Assembly (NCBI GenBank): GCA_036399055.1
Contig: DASWNX010000029.1
Location: 186,001 to 250,000 of the forward strand
From: Jatrophihabitans sp.
Lineage (GTDB): Bacteria > Actinomycetota > Actinomycetes > Mycobacteriales > Jatrophihabitantaceae
Direction of reading: 5' to 3'
DNA: 64,000 nt
This document shows positions 1-10,483 of the stretch, in pieces. The translations under genes and the position numbers were made by a program. The notes below the pieces were generated by a model that was given only the letters and a program-made list of their open reading frames with translations, searched no databases and was not told where the DNA came from. Each line of letters begins with the position of its first letter. Within the stretch, counting starts at the first letter, position 1.

Positions 1-296
1 AGCGATTCAGAGCATCCTCAGTAGTAGCCATGCACTCGTGTTGTCGGTTGAACCATGCAGGGCGGCCCTACGACCCCATCGTCGCCGCGAACTAAGCGTG
101 CCGGCTCACTAAGGGAGCGTGGGGCTGCCGCCTGCCCACAGCAGGAAGCCTGCGACACGCAGCCGCTCACTTAGGCATCCCAGCGGACGGTAAGCCAGTG
201 CGCGTTCTGGCACTAAGAAGCTCAATCGGCTACTTCCCGGGTGGAGTCCCATGAGCCGCCCTAGAAGGATCCGCCGGCGCCTGCTGGGCGAAGGGT
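1..296. other. No recognisable gene
   Basis: Nothing supported was found here. Stop codons interrupt all frames, and no tRNA, promoter or repeat stands out. The stretch adjoins a decayed gene copy and may itself be decayed coding sequence. Confidence 0.5.
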
Positions 297-505
297 GGTA
301 GTCCGGCTGGCCAACGTCGCACTCATGGACAGCCCGGTGTAGTTCTCCGCCGGTACCGCGCTGGCCTATGGCGCCGCCGGCGAGGACGACGGCCCTGTCA
401 CCGACGTGCTGTCCGAGCCCGATGTGGTGTGGACCATTCCTACACCGCTTGAGCCGGTGAACGTCGCTCGCGTTCCACGATCTCGCTGGTTAGGCCGCTG
501 GGCTG
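297..505 (+). pseudogene. Decayed partial copy of the small gene at 11,466-11,876
   Basis: The DNA from about 297 to 505 aligns with the 3' half of the intact gene at 11,466-11,876, starting at its VRLTDV segment. Shared blocks include ACAGCCCGGTGTA, the CCGACGTGCTGTCCGAGCCC block, and the CCACGATCT at the end. In this copy a Tyr codon (TAC) has become TAG in GTGTAGTTC, and later indels shift the frame near the end, so it cannot make the same protein. The 5' half of the gene is not recognisable. The intact and broken copies flank the RHS toxin locus, which suggests a duplication or recombination across this region. Confidence 0.75.
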
Positions 506-704
506 ATCAGGAGAGATTGCGTCTTATGCCTTGCAGTGTGACTTGACTCACTGTTACGGTCCTTACTCACATCGGTCATATAGGTGCTTGGTGGCGAATA
601 AGTCCACCCCCGGCACCTCCTGTCTTATGCCCTTGAACTCGCCTTTCGGCGTAGGTCAGTCGGCTCGGGCTGGGCTGCCCGGTCCGGCTGCCTGAGGGGG
701 CGTC

Positions 705-3700
705 ATGGGCGTTTCGCGCGTGCCTGTTTCTCGTCGGATTTCGCCTCGGACGCGATGGATCAGCGGATCTACCGCCCTGGTCATGGTCGTCTCGCTGTTC
801 ACGGTGGTGGCGCCGATCGGGGTGCCCGGCGCCCCGACGGCGGCGATGGCGGTGGATCCGGCGTGCGTTGACAGTTCGCTGCCGCCGCCGAGCACCACCA
901 CGGCCGCTCCGGGTGCGACGACCGTGATCACCCAGGACGGCAGCACGGTGGAGGTGCCGCCGACGGCGGTGGACGCGCCGACGGCGATCGAGGCCGACTC
1001 GTTGTGCGCCTCGCAGCTGCCGCCGCTGGACTCGGGCATGACGAATGTGACCGAGGGCCTTCGCGATGGTTACCGCTTCACCCCGCACATGACCTTCGAC
1101 GCCGATCTGCACATCACGGTGCCCTATGACGACGCGTTGATCCCGGCCGGGTTGGCCGAGCAGGACGTGCAGATCTTCTACTACGACACGGCCCAGCTGC
1201 AGTGGGTGCCGCTGCAGCGGGACAGCCTGGATCAGACTGCCGACCAGGTGGAGAGCCTGTCCAACCACTTCACCGACATGATCGCGGCGACGGTGACGGT
1301 GCCCGACCACCCGGAGAACGTGTCTTTGAACCCGACCAGCATCAAGGACCTCAAGGCCGGCGACCCGTCGAGCGGTGTCGGCCTGGTGCAGCCGCCGTCG
1401 GGCAACAGCGAGGGTGACGCGCGGATCTCCTATCCGATCGACCTGCCCGATGGCCGGCAGGGCATGGCGCCCGAGTTGGGCCTGGGCTACTCGTCCGCCG
1501 CCGGCAACGGCTGGCTCGGCGTGGGCTGGGACCTGTCGGTCCCCAGCATCGGCATTGATACCCGGTGGGGCGTGCCGCGCTACGACGCGGCCAACGAGAC
1601 CGAGACCTATGTGGTCGGCGGCGGTCAGCTGACCCCGGTCGCCAACCGCGGCCCGGAGGTGCCGCGCACCGCGGAGAAGGTCTTCCGCTCCCGCGTCGAG
1701 GGCGAGTTCAACAAGATCGTCCGGCACGGCAGCACGCCCGCCAACTACTGGTGGGAGGTCACCGACTCCGACGGCACGCGCTCGTTCTTCGGCGGTGACC
1801 CGGAGTCCGGCCCGGTAGCCGCGGCCCGGCTGGCCGACGATGCCGGCAACATCTTCCGGTGGGCGCTGCGCGAGACCCGGGAGCTGCACGGCAACGCGGT
1901 GCGCTATGACTACCAGACGGTGACCGACGCCGGGGTGGCCGGCGGCACCGTGCTCGGGCGGCAGCTGTACCTGCGGACGATCGATTACACGCGGAAGGGC
2001 TCGACTGCTGGGCCGTACACCGTCAAGTTCGTCCGCGACAGCGAACTCGCGAACTACACCCGCCGCTCCGATGTGGTGATCGACGCCCGGGGCGGGTTCA
2101 AGATGGTCACCGCCGAGCTGCTGGCCCGGATCGAGGTCGCCTTCCAGGACGCCCCGGTGCGCAGTTACGATTTGGCCTATCAGAACGGGGCGTTCGGTAA
2201 GAAGCTGCTCGCCTCGGTCACCCAGCGCGGCGCGAACAACACCTCGCTCGGCACCCACACGTTCAGCTATTACGACGACATCCGCAACACGGCCGGCGGC
2301 TACGACGCGTACGCGACTCCGGTGAACTGGACGGTCGGCGCCGACGGGGTCACCGGCGGGCTGCTGGGCCGCGGGCAGGCCAGCGCCATCTCCGGATCGC
2401 TGAGCACCAGCACCGGCGGCCACCTCTACGCCGGCTACAACCAGACCAAGCCGACCAAGCAGGGCAGCGCCGGCGGCAAGGTCGGCTTCAGCCACAGCAG
2501 CACCGACGGCAAGCTGGCCCTGGTCGACCTCAACGGCGATGACCTGCCCGACAAGGTGTTCAAGACCGGCAGCGGAATCTCGGTCAGGTTCAACACCTCC
2601 GGCCCGGACGGCTCGACCGACTTCGGCTCACCCGTCGCGACCCCGACCCTGCCAGGCCTGGCCAAGGAGTCCGCTGAGACGACCTCATTCGGCGCCGAGG
2701 TCTACCTCACCGTCAACGCCTTCGCCAACCACGCCGAAACCTTCACCAAGGACACCACCTACTTCAGCGACGTCAACGGCGACGGGCTCACTGACCTGGT
2801 CCACGACGGCGCGGTGCTGTTCAACCACCTCGACGCCAACGGCGTCCCGACCTTCACCGCTGACAGCAGCGACACCTCGGTCCCGATCGGCTCCGGCATC
2901 CTGGATTCCGCCGGGCTGGTGGCCGACTACACCGCCAGCAAGAACCAGCAGGACGCCAACAACCCACCGGTCGACGTACTCCGACGGTGGACCGCGCCTC
3001 TCGCCGGCACTGTGCAGATCACCGGCGCCGCCGCACTCGTCCAGGACACCAGCCCCGAGCGCGCCGCCTACACCGGCGCCGACGGCGTCCGGGTGGCGAT
3101 CCAGAACAACGGCGCCGAACTCTGGTCCGCCGTCATCGGCGCCACCGACTACACCGCCAAGACCCCGACCGGCGTGTCTTCGGTCACCGTCACCAAGGGT
3201 GACCGTCTCTACTTCCGGGTCGGATCCCGCTCTGACGGCGCCTATGACCAGGTGACCTGGGACCCGGTCATCCAGTACGTGTCGTCGGGCGTCGCCAAGC
3301 CGGCGATCCTCGACGCCAACCGGCTGAATGGCTATCGCTATCAGGCCTCGCAGGACTTCGCCATGGCCGGGCGTAGCGGCGCCAAGGTGCAGGCGCCGCT
3401 GAACGGCAGCGTGCGGCTCACCGGCAACCTGCACAAACTCGGCGCCACCAGCGACGACATCACCCTGGAGGTCATCAAGAACGGCCAGGTCATCACCAGC
3501 CAGCCCATGGCCGGAACAGCGATCGGTGACATCCCGGTCCAGACGGACATGACCGTCGCCAAGGGCGACACCATCGCCTTGCACGTGAAAGTGGACACGC
3601 CGATCGACGTGAGCAAGCTGGCCTGGACGCCGACCCTGCACTACCTCAGCTCGCCCGACGTGGCCACCGTCACCGACGACGCCGGCAACCCGCTGATCCA

Positions 3701-6700
3701 GCTGCACCCGCCGTTCGACATCGACACCTACCCGGCCAACACCAGCACCTCAGTGGATGGGCAGCAGTGGACAGCGCCCGCCACTGAGACCGTCTCCGTG
3801 AAGCCGGTCATCACCGCGGCTTCGGGCGCCAACGGCACGGCAACCTTCACTGTCAAGCGCCGTGGTGGCCTCATGGCGAAAAGGACCATCACCATCTCCA
3901 ATGGCGTAGTGAGCGGTACCGGCGCGTTTCCGGTGGACGTCACAGTCAACGAGTTCGTGTTCTTCAACGTAGCCTCGGCCGACCCCACCCTCCGAGCAAA
4001 GATCACGTCGAGGTGGGTGGAGGTCACCCGACCGGGGATGGCGGCGGTCGCCCCGTCGCTATCGTGGTATTCCGCGGCCACCTCGGGCATGCTGGCAGCG
4101 CCCTACCGCGGTTGGAGCTATGTCGGCTACAACGGCGCCGGGGCTCGCGGGACCGGCCCGATCGTCGAGGCCGATTTGGACCAGGCGTTCAGCTCCAGTT
4201 CGACCTATGACCCCCGAACCGCGAATGCGCACCCGTTCTACCCCTCTGCGGAGGACGGTTCCTGGCGGGGGGCTGACGGCTCGGCGTGGGTGAAGGCGTC
4301 GACGATGAGCGCCTCCCGGGAGGGGATGGACAGCATCGGGGTGCCCACGGCGGCCGATGTTGCCGGCGCGCGGGCGGTTGCCCGGCTCAGCCACACCACC
4401 CAGGACGCCGTGGGCGGTGAGGTGTCGTTCCTGTCCGGCTCCACCTCGACCGGCGGCACCGCCAGCGACGTGGACTTCCTCGATCTGAACGGTGACCGGT
4501 TCCCCGACATCGTCAGCAATGGCAAGGTGCAGTACAGCTCGCCGAACGGTGGCCTGGAGTCTGCCAGCAAGGCGGTGTCCGGTCTGGGCGCCCCGCGCGA
4601 CAGCGACGCCTCGGCGGTCAATGGTGGCGTCGGGGGCAGCCCGGCCCATTTCGCGGCGAACGGCCGCGGCGAGGTCGACACCTCCAACTCGGGGCCGGTG
4701 CGGGGCAACAAGACCGGCAGCCAGATGGCTCAACTAGGCCTTCAGGTGCAGGCCGGGCTCGGTAAGGGCACCTCCAAGCCCAAGCATGACCTGCTCGATG
4801 TCAACGGCGACGGGCTGCCCGACGTGGTCAGCCGCAACGGCGCGCAGCTGATGGTCGCGCTCAACCTCGGCTACGGCTTCGCCGCGGCCGAGCCATGGGG
4901 CACGGCGGTCATCAACGACGGGGCGAGTGAGAACGGCACTATCGGGGCGACCCTCGGCTTCAACGCCGGCCTGTACGACTTCGCCGGCGGGCTGTCGCTG
5001 ACCAAGAACAAGTCACTCACCCGCGAGACCCTCGAGGACGTCAACGGCGACGGCCTGGCCGACCGGGTACTGCCCGGCGGCAGCAGCGGTATGCAGGTGG
5101 GCTTGAACACCGGCAACGGCTTCGCCGCTCCCATCGCCTGGTCCGGCGCTCTCAACGGGGCCTGCAAGGACGACACCAGCGTCGGGCAGGCCGACCTGGA
5201 CTGGGAACACGCCCGGCTCTGCTCGGGCAGCACCGGCCTCGGCGCCGGCGCCTACTTCACCGTCGGGATCCCGCTGTGCGGGGCACAGTGCTTCCTGATC
5301 CTCAACCCCGGCGCCGACACCGACCAGTCGATGGCCCGGGACGAGGCCAGCCTGCGTGACCTCGACGGCGACGGTAACGCCGACCACCTCGCCAGCTCCG
5401 ACGACGGCCAGCTCAAGGTCGCCCGCAACCGGACCGGCCGCACCAACCTGCTCAAGTCGGTGTCCCGGCCGCTGGACGCCACGTTCACGATGGAGTACAC
5501 CCGGGACGGCAACACCACCGCCAACCCCACCTCGCGGTGGACGCTAACCAAGGTCACCCTGACTGACGGGCACGTCGGCGACGGCGTGGACACCCAGGCG
5601 ACGGCGTACTCCTACTCCGGCGGTGTCTACAGCCGGCTGGAGCGCGAGTTCTACGGCTACGCCCAGGTCACCCAGCAGCAACTCGACACCGCACACGGCA
5701 ACGCCGTCTACCGCAGCACCGTGCAGGACTTCCGCGTCGACAGCTTCTACACCCGCGGGCTGCTGGCCCGGGAACGGCTCTACCGCAGTGGCGGAGCCCC
5801 GATGACGGACACGGAGCACACCTACGTCCTGCGCGACGTCAGCACGGGAGCAGAGCCGGCCGATGGCGCCAGCACCTCGGCGACAATTTTCCCGATGCTC
5901 ACCCGCACCGACAAGCGGTTCCACGAGGGTTTGGCGACGCCGAACAAGACCACCGCAACGGTCAACCACTATGACGTTCTGGGCCACATCGATACCACCA
6001 CCGACTACGGCGAGACCATCAGCGCCGACGATGTGATCGCCCGGATCGGCTACACCTCCTGCCCGACGACACAGGTGCGGACGGCGAACTCGATCACCGT
6101 CACCGGCGGCGCCACCTTGATGCGCCGGCGCGAATCCACGGTCAACTGCGCCACCGGCGACGTCACCCAGGTGCGGCAGTACCTGGCCGACGGCAGCGCC
6201 GCGGTCACCGACCTGACCTACACCGCCGAGGGAAACATCCTCAAGGTCACCGATCCGGCGAACGCTGGCGGGCAGCGGGGCTGGTTGAGCTACGAATACG
6301 ACACGCCCACCGGCACCCAGGTCACGAAGATCACCGACAACTTCGGGTTGTCCTCCACCGCGACGCACGATCTGCGGTTCGGCAGCGTGTTGACCCAGGT
6401 CGACGCCAACAACAACTCCACCACGTATGTCTACGACGAATTCGGCCGGCCCACCAGTTTCACCGGCCCGTACGAGCAGGGCACGATCACCCCGACGATC
6501 CGGTTCGAGTACCACCCCGAGGCGACGACGCCGTGGGCGATCACCCGGCACCTGGACAAGTACCGCAGCGCCACCGACACCATCGACACGGTGGTGTTCA
6601 TCGACGGGCTGGGCCGCACCATCCAGACCAAGAAGGACGCCACCATCTACACCGGCGCCACCAGCGCGGTAAAGGACGTGATGGTGGTCAGCGGGCAGGT

Positions 6701-9488
6701 CACCCTCGATTCACTAGGCCGACAGAACCACGTGAGCTACCCGGTGACCGAGCCGTTAGGCACACCAGGCACGTTCAACGCCAGCGTCGACACCGTGATG
6801 TACACGAACTACGACTACGACTCGCTGGACCGCCTGACACAGGTGATTTATCCGGACGGCACCAAGACCGGCTATAGGTACGAATTTGGCGGCGACCTCG
6901 GTGGCATCGCTCAGTTCCAGCAGATCGTGACCGACGCCAACGGGCACGAGAAAAAGTACTACCGCAATGTCCGCGAGCAGTTGGTGGCCCTGAAGGAGTA
7001 CCACACCCCCACGGGTGCGCCGACTTATGAGCGAATTTGGACCAGTTACGTCTACAACCCGTTGGGTGAACTGGTCACCGTCAAGGACAACAGCAACAAC
7101 ATCACCCGGCAGAGCTTTGACAACCTCGGCCGGCGCACGGTGATCGACAACCCCGACACAGGCAAGACCACCATGTCCTACGACCTGGCGTCCAACCTGA
7201 CCGCGAAGGTGACGGCGAACCTGGCCGCGACCAGTCAGCAGGTCAGCTACGGCTATGACGTGGACCGGCTGGTGTGGATCAACTACCCGCGGTTCCCGGC
7301 CAACAACGTGACCTATGCCTATGGCGCGTCGGGGGCCAGTGACAACCGGGCCGGCCGGATCACCCGGGTCACTGATCAGGCCGGCAGCGAGGACCGGTTC
7401 TACGGCAAACTCGGCGAGACCACCAAGGAAGTCCGGACGGTCGTCGGCGACACCGGCAGCTCGCCCAAGACGTACACAACCTCCTACGTCTATGACACCT
7501 TCGGCCGGCAGCAGTCGATGATCTACCCCGACGGCGAGACGCTGACCTACCGGTATGACTCCGGCGGCATGGTCCGCGCCGCGAGCGGTGTCAAGGGCAA
7601 CGACAACTACTCCTACGTCACCCGGCTGGAGTACGACAAGTTCGGCCAGAAGGCCTTCGTCCAGGACGGCAACGGCGTCAAGACCACTTATGCCTTCGAC
7701 CCGGTGATGCGCCGGCTCAGTAACCAGCAGGCCGGACCGCTGCTGTCGCCCAACGGCGCCGACCTGGGCAACTTCCAGAACGCCAGCTACACCTACAACA
7801 AGGTCGGCAACGTCAAGTCGGTCGCCAACAACATCGCGATGCCGGCCCCGCCAAACTTCGGTGGCCCGTCCACGCAAACGTTCACCTATGACGACTTGGA
7901 CCGGCTCACCGACGCCAGCGGCTCCTACCAGTTCGCGCCCGGCAAGTCCAACAACTACAGCTACGCACTCGGCTACGACAACCTGCACAACATCACCGTC
8001 AAGAACCAGACCAACACCATCGCGCAGGGCTCCGGCACCCCCGTGACGCAGGGCGAGACCACGTACAGCTACGCCTACGCCTACGCGGCCACCCAGCCGC
8101 ACGCCCCGTCCCACATCGGCACCCAGACCTACGCCTACGACGCCAACGGCAACCAGCTCGGCTGGTCCGATGACAACAACGGCCAGCAACGCACCATCAT
8201 CTGGGACGAGGAAAACCGCATCCAGAGCATCTTCGACAACGGCCAGGAACAGAGGTACAAGTACGACGACGCCGGCCAACGCGTCATCAAGCGCGGGCCG
8301 CAGGGTGAGACCGCCTACGTCAACCAGTACTTCACCATGCGCAACGGGCAGATCGGCACCAAGCACGTCTTCATTGACACCACCCGGGTCGCGTCGAAGC
8401 TGGTCAAGGCCAACGCCTACGAGAAGGACACCTACTACTTCCACGCCGACCAGCTCTCCAGCACCAACTACGTCACCGACTCTGGCGGCAAGCTCTACGA
8501 ACACCTCGAGTACTTCCCATCCGGCGAAGCCTGGATCGAGGAGAAGAGCAACAGCCAGCGGACGCCGTACCGGTTCGCCGGCAAGGAACTAGACGAAGAG
8601 ACCGGGCTCTACTACTTCGGCGCTCGCTACCACGACCCGCGTACCTCGGTCTGGCAGAGCCCCGACCCAGCGCTTCATAAGAACTTGGCCCAGCCGTCGA
8701 ACGTTACTGCGCCAAGTTTCCTTAATCCCTACAACTATGCTGACGCCAACCCTATGTCGAAGGCCGATCCAGACGGACGGCAGGCGCTTACCACAGCCGA
8801 ACTCCACCGTTACTCGTATTACCAAGGGGTCGGATGGAACCACGAGGGAGTCCAATACAACCAAGATATTGGCTTAGGGTTCCAACGAGCAGCAATGCAG
8901 TATTGGGGCAGGACGGAAAACCGCGCGCTATTTACTCCTCCCCAGACGTGGTGGGAAATGGCCATGGGCACTGTGCCGCCCTCAATCAGGCCTGATGCCG
9001 TCGGCCCCCTTCACATTGTCACAACTGACACAGGGACGGGTGCACCTACGATCAACAAATATTCTAATAGTGTGTTCTTCGAGGTGAAGGCTGTTAATGG
9101 AACTCTGCATCTCAGCTCTAATAACTACCAGATTCGATCCATGATCGACGAGCTTGCTAATAGTGAAGCCGCTACGGCGGGATACGTACCCCTGCTCGCT
9201 TTTCCTACGACCTCCAACACAATAATCGGTTCGGATATCGTCACATACGCCGAGAAGCGTGGGGTGCTGCTTGCCCAGGCCTTGGCCTATACCGTGCCAG
9301 CCGGAACGCGTGAAAACCCAAATAGCGCCTTACTCGGTTTCACCCCTATGATGGCGCTGAACTATCCCAAGGCCATGGGTGCAGTCGTTTATAACCTGCC
9401 GATCGCAAGGAGCCCGTTGATCCCGTTTATACTTAACGACACACCTGATTACTTCCCCGACCCCAATCCCCCTATTGTAGAGGACTAG
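705..9488 (+). CDS. Secreted SpvB/FG-GAP/RHS-repeat polymorphic toxin, 2,927 aa
   Basis: The start ATG has a GAGGGGG ribosome site four to five bases upstream. A signal peptide covers about residues 1-47 (basic start, hydrophobic core, ending near AAMA). An SpvB-like region begins near 236. FG-GAP/VCBS motifs of the form D-x-N/D-G-D-x-x-x-D occur near 607, 689, 1260, 1365, 1445 and 1553. YD/RHS repeats run from about 1908 to 2600, and the RHS core (GLYYFGARYHDP ... DPDG) spans about 2634-2691. This is the TcB/TcC-like shell that encloses a toxic tip. The last ~236 residues have no RHS features and visibly lower GC, as expected for an exchangeable toxin tip. They contain IRPD (Asp2764) and FEVK (Glu2793, Lys2795), a PD-(D/E)xK nuclease-like spacing. 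A nuclease is inferred, not proven. The next gene is a likely immunity gene. Confidence 0.9.
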   Translation: MGVSRVPVSRRISPRTRWISGSTALVMVVSLFTVVAPIGVPGAPTAAMAVDPACVDSSLPPPSTTTAAPGATTVITQDGSTVEVPPTAVDAPTAIEADSLCASQLPPLDSGMTNVTEGLRDGYRFTPHMTFDADLHITVPYDDALIPAGLAEQDVQIFYYDTAQLQWVPLQRDSLDQTADQVESLSNHFTDMIAATVTVPDHPENVSLNPTSIKDLKAGDPSSGVGLVQPPSGNSEGDARISYPIDLPDGRQGMAPELGLGYSSAAGNGWLGVGWDLSVPSIGIDTRWGVPRYDAANETETYVVGGGQLTPVANRGPEVPRTAEKVFRSRVEGEFNKIVRHGSTPANYWWEVTDSDGTRSFFGGDPESGPVAAARLADDAGNIFRWALRETRELHGNAVRYDYQTVTDAGVAGGTVLGRQLYLRTIDYTRKGSTAGPYTVKFVRDSELANYTRRSDVVIDARGGFKMVTAELLARIEVAFQDAPVRSYDLAYQNGAFGKKLLASVTQRGANNTSLGTHTFSYYDDIRNTAGGYDAYATPVNWTVGADGVTGGLLGRGQASAISGSLSTSTGGHLYAGYNQTKPTKQGSAGGKVGFSHSSTDGKLALVDLNGDDLPDKVFKTGSGISVRFNTSGPDGSTDFGSPVATPTLPGLAKESAETTSFGAEVYLTVNAFANHAETFTKDTTYFSDVNGDGLTDLVHDGAVLFNHLDANGVPTFTADSSDTSVPIGSGILDSAGLVADYTASKNQQDANNPPVDVLRRWTAPLAGTVQITGAAALVQDTSPERAAYTGADGVRVAIQNNGAELWSAVIGATDYTAKTPTGVSSVTVTKGDRLYFRVGSRSDGAYDQVTWDPVIQYVSSGVAKPAILDANRLNGYRYQASQDFAMAGRSGAKVQAPLNGSVRLTGNLHKLGATSDDITLEVIKNGQVITSQPMAGTAIGDIPVQTDMTVAKGDTIALHVKVDTPIDVSKLAWTPTLHYLSSPDVATVTDDAGNPLIQLHPPFDIDTYPANTSTSVDGQQWTAPATETVSVKPVITAASGANGTATFTVKRRGGLMAKRTITISNGVVSGTGAFPVDVTVNEFVFFNVASADPTLRAKITSRWVEVTRPGMAAVAPSLSWYSAATSGMLAAPYRGWSYVGYNGAGARGTGPIVEADLDQAFSSSSTYDPRTANAHPFYPSAEDGSWRGADGSAWVKASTMSASREGMDSIGVPTAADVAGARAVARLSHTTQDAVGGEVSFLSGSTSTGGTASDVDFLDLNGDRFPDIVSNGKVQYSSPNGGLESASKAVSGLGAPRDSDASAVNGGVGGSPAHFAANGRGEVDTSNSGPVRGNKTGSQMAQLGLQVQAGLGKGTSKPKHDLLDVNGDGLPDVVSRNGAQLMVALNLGYGFAAAEPWGTAVINDGASENGTIGATLGFNAGLYDFAGGLSLTKNKSLTRETLEDVNGDGLADRVLPGGSSGMQVGLNTGNGFAAPIAWSGALNGACKDDTSVGQADLDWEHARLCSGSTGLGAGAYFTVGIPLCGAQCFLILNPGADTDQSMARDEASLRDLDGDGNADHLASSDDGQLKVARNRTGRTNLLKSVSRPLDATFTMEYTRDGNTTANPTSRWTLTKVTLTDGHVGDGVDTQATAYSYSGGVYSRLEREFYGYAQVTQQQLDTAHGNAVYRSTVQDFRVDSFYTRGLLARERLYRSGGAPMTDTEHTYVLRDVSTGAEPADGASTSATIFPMLTRTDKRFHEGLATPNKTTATVNHYDVLGHIDTTTDYGETISADDVIARIGYTSCPTTQVRTANSITVTGGATLMRRRESTVNCATGDVTQVRQYLADGSAAVTDLTYTAEGNILKVTDPANAGGQRGWLSYEYDTPTGTQVTKITDNFGLSSTATHDLRFGSVLTQVDANNNSTTYVYDEFGRPTSFTGPYEQGTITPTIRFEYHPEATTPWAITRHLDKYRSATDTIDTVVFIDGLGRTIQTKKDATIYTGATSAVKDVMVVSGQVTLDSLGRQNHVSYPVTEPLGTPGTFNASVDTVMYTNYDYDSLDRLTQVIYPDGTKTGYRYEFGGDLGGIAQFQQIVTDANGHEKKYYRNVREQLVALKEYHTPTGAPTYERIWTSYVYNPLGELVTVKDNSNNITRQSFDNLGRRTVIDNPDTGKTTMSYDLASNLTAKVTANLAATSQQVSYGYDVDRLVWINYPRFPANNVTYAYGASGASDNRAGRITRVTDQAGSEDRFYGKLGETTKEVRTVVGDTGSSPKTYTTSYVYDTFGRQQSMIYPDGETLTYRYDSGGMVRAASGVKGNDNYSYVTRLEYDKFGQKAFVQDGNGVKTTYAFDPVMRRLSNQQAGPLLSPNGADLGNFQNASYTYNKVGNVKSVANNIAMPAPPNFGGPSTQTFTYDDLDRLTDASGSYQFAPGKSNNYSYALGYDNLHNITVKNQTNTIAQGSGTPVTQGETTYSYAYAYAATQPHAPSHIGTQTYAYDANGNQLGWSDDNNGQQRTIIWDEENRIQSIFDNGQEQRYKYDDAGQRVIKRGPQGETAYVNQYFTMRNGQIGTKHVFIDTTRVASKLVKANAYEKDTYYFHADQLSSTNYVTDSGGKLYEHLEYFPSGEAWIEEKSNSQRTPYRFAGKELDEETGLYYFGARYHDPRTSVWQSPDPALHKNLAQPSNVTAPSFLNPYNYADANPMSKADPDGRQALTTAELHRYSYYQGVGWNHEGVQYNQDIGLGFQRAAMQYWGRTENRALFTPPQTWWEMAMGTVPPSIRPDAVGPLHIVTTDTGTGAPTINKYSNSVFFEVKAVNGTLHLSSNNYQIRSMIDELANSEAATAGYVPLLAFPTTSNTIIGSDIVTYAEKRGVLLAQALAYTVPAGTRENPNSALLGFTPMMALNYPKAMGAVVYNLPIARSPLIPFILNDTPDYFPDPNPPIVED

Positions 9489-9580
9489 GTGCGATGGCGG
9501 AGCGGGTTGACAAGGCCCCCTTGACCTCGCCCACGCGAACACGGAGTATCGAGTGAGCACAGCGGAACAGGTGAGTGCGA

Positions 9581-10270
9581 ATGGCCACGGACATCCCCCC
9601 CTTTCAACCGATCCCTCCCGAGCGGGTACGTGAAATGCTGGCCAGCGGCATCGGCCAGCTCGACCCCGAGCTGGCCGAGAGCGGGCGTTGCGATGCTTAC
9701 CGCTTGCCGGAAGACAAGCTTCTGCTTGTAATCCCGGATGGCAATGGCCGGCTCTTCCAGTCACGAACAGAGGTACTCCACCTGGCGAAGGAGTGGACGG
9801 GAGAGCGTAGACATCCGACCCATGTCATGGCGGAGTGGCTTCCTCGGGGGCCGGAGTTTGTCACCGACGTTATGCGCCTCGCTGGTGAGTTGGCCGGTCA
9901 GCTCGAAGAGGAGCTCGGCGGCACCAGTGAAGGATTGGATGCCGTCGACGGCCTGGTGCGGCGTCGCGGGGCCGATGTGTATCTGGAACGCGAGCAGTTC
10001 CTGCGCCTCCTAGCCTACGTCGGTGAGTTGGTACGGCATCGCGTTGAAGGTAATTGGTGCATGGTCCATACTGCAGACGACAGAATCTGGGAACCCTGGA
10101 TAGTCGAGCCTTCAGGCTACCGTCACCAAATCTTTGCCCTGCTGCTCGGACAACTCCGCGTCTGGGGGACGTTCAGTTCCCTCAGACGCGCCATCGAGCA
10201 TGACCTCAAGATCGCACAGGCCTATGCTGCCTTAAAGCCGCATGAGCCGAGTTCCAACAGACATGACTAG
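9581..10270 (+). CDS. Putative immunity protein for the RHS toxin
   Basis: This is a 229-residue soluble protein with no signal peptide or membrane segment, encoded about 90 bases after the toxin stop on the same strand. I chose the ATG at 9,581, which has AGGTGAG about five bases upstream, over the in-frame GTG two codons earlier. I do not recognise the family with certainty. The fold looks mainly helical, with an acidic central part and a segment YVGELVRH...GNW followed by WEPWIVEP, a style seen in immunity genes next to actinobacterial RHS toxins. The role rests on position, size and cytoplasmic character. An unrelated hypothetical protein remains possible. Confidence 0.6.
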   Translation: MATDIPPFQPIPPERVREMLASGIGQLDPELAESGRCDAYRLPEDKLLLVIPDGNGRLFQSRTEVLHLAKEWTGERRHPTHVMAEWLPRGPEFVTDVMRLAGELAGQLEEELGGTSEGLDAVDGLVRRRGADVYLEREQFLRLLAYVGELVRHRVEGNWCMVHTADDRIWEPWIVEPSGYRHQIFALLLGQLRVWGTFSSLRRAIEHDLKIAQAYAALKPHEPSSNRHD

Positions 10271-10483
10271 CGTGCCCCGTCCACGGCCATTGAAAGGATG
10301 GAGGCGCAGAAGAGATCCGGACGATCTCACGATCGCAGCCTCAGTTCGACGTTGCTCGGCGAGGAGATGCAGATCGCTTGACCGGCCGTATAACCGTACG
10401 ACTCGGCAAGACTGAAACGGCCTGCGAGTCGGCGCGACGGTCCTCCTCAGGGGCTCCTGTCCACCGCGACGGCCGGCGAGCAC

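Noticed and set aside
543..571. A promoter for the RHS gene (TTGACT with a weak -10)
   Set aside because: No -10 hexamer at 16-18 bp spacing was convincing, so it is not listed as a feature.
576..8504. Long minus-strand open frames (639 and 582 codons) inside the RHS toxin gene
   Set aside because: They are antisense to a well-supported repeat protein, with Val/Gly/Arg-rich translations lacking any motif.
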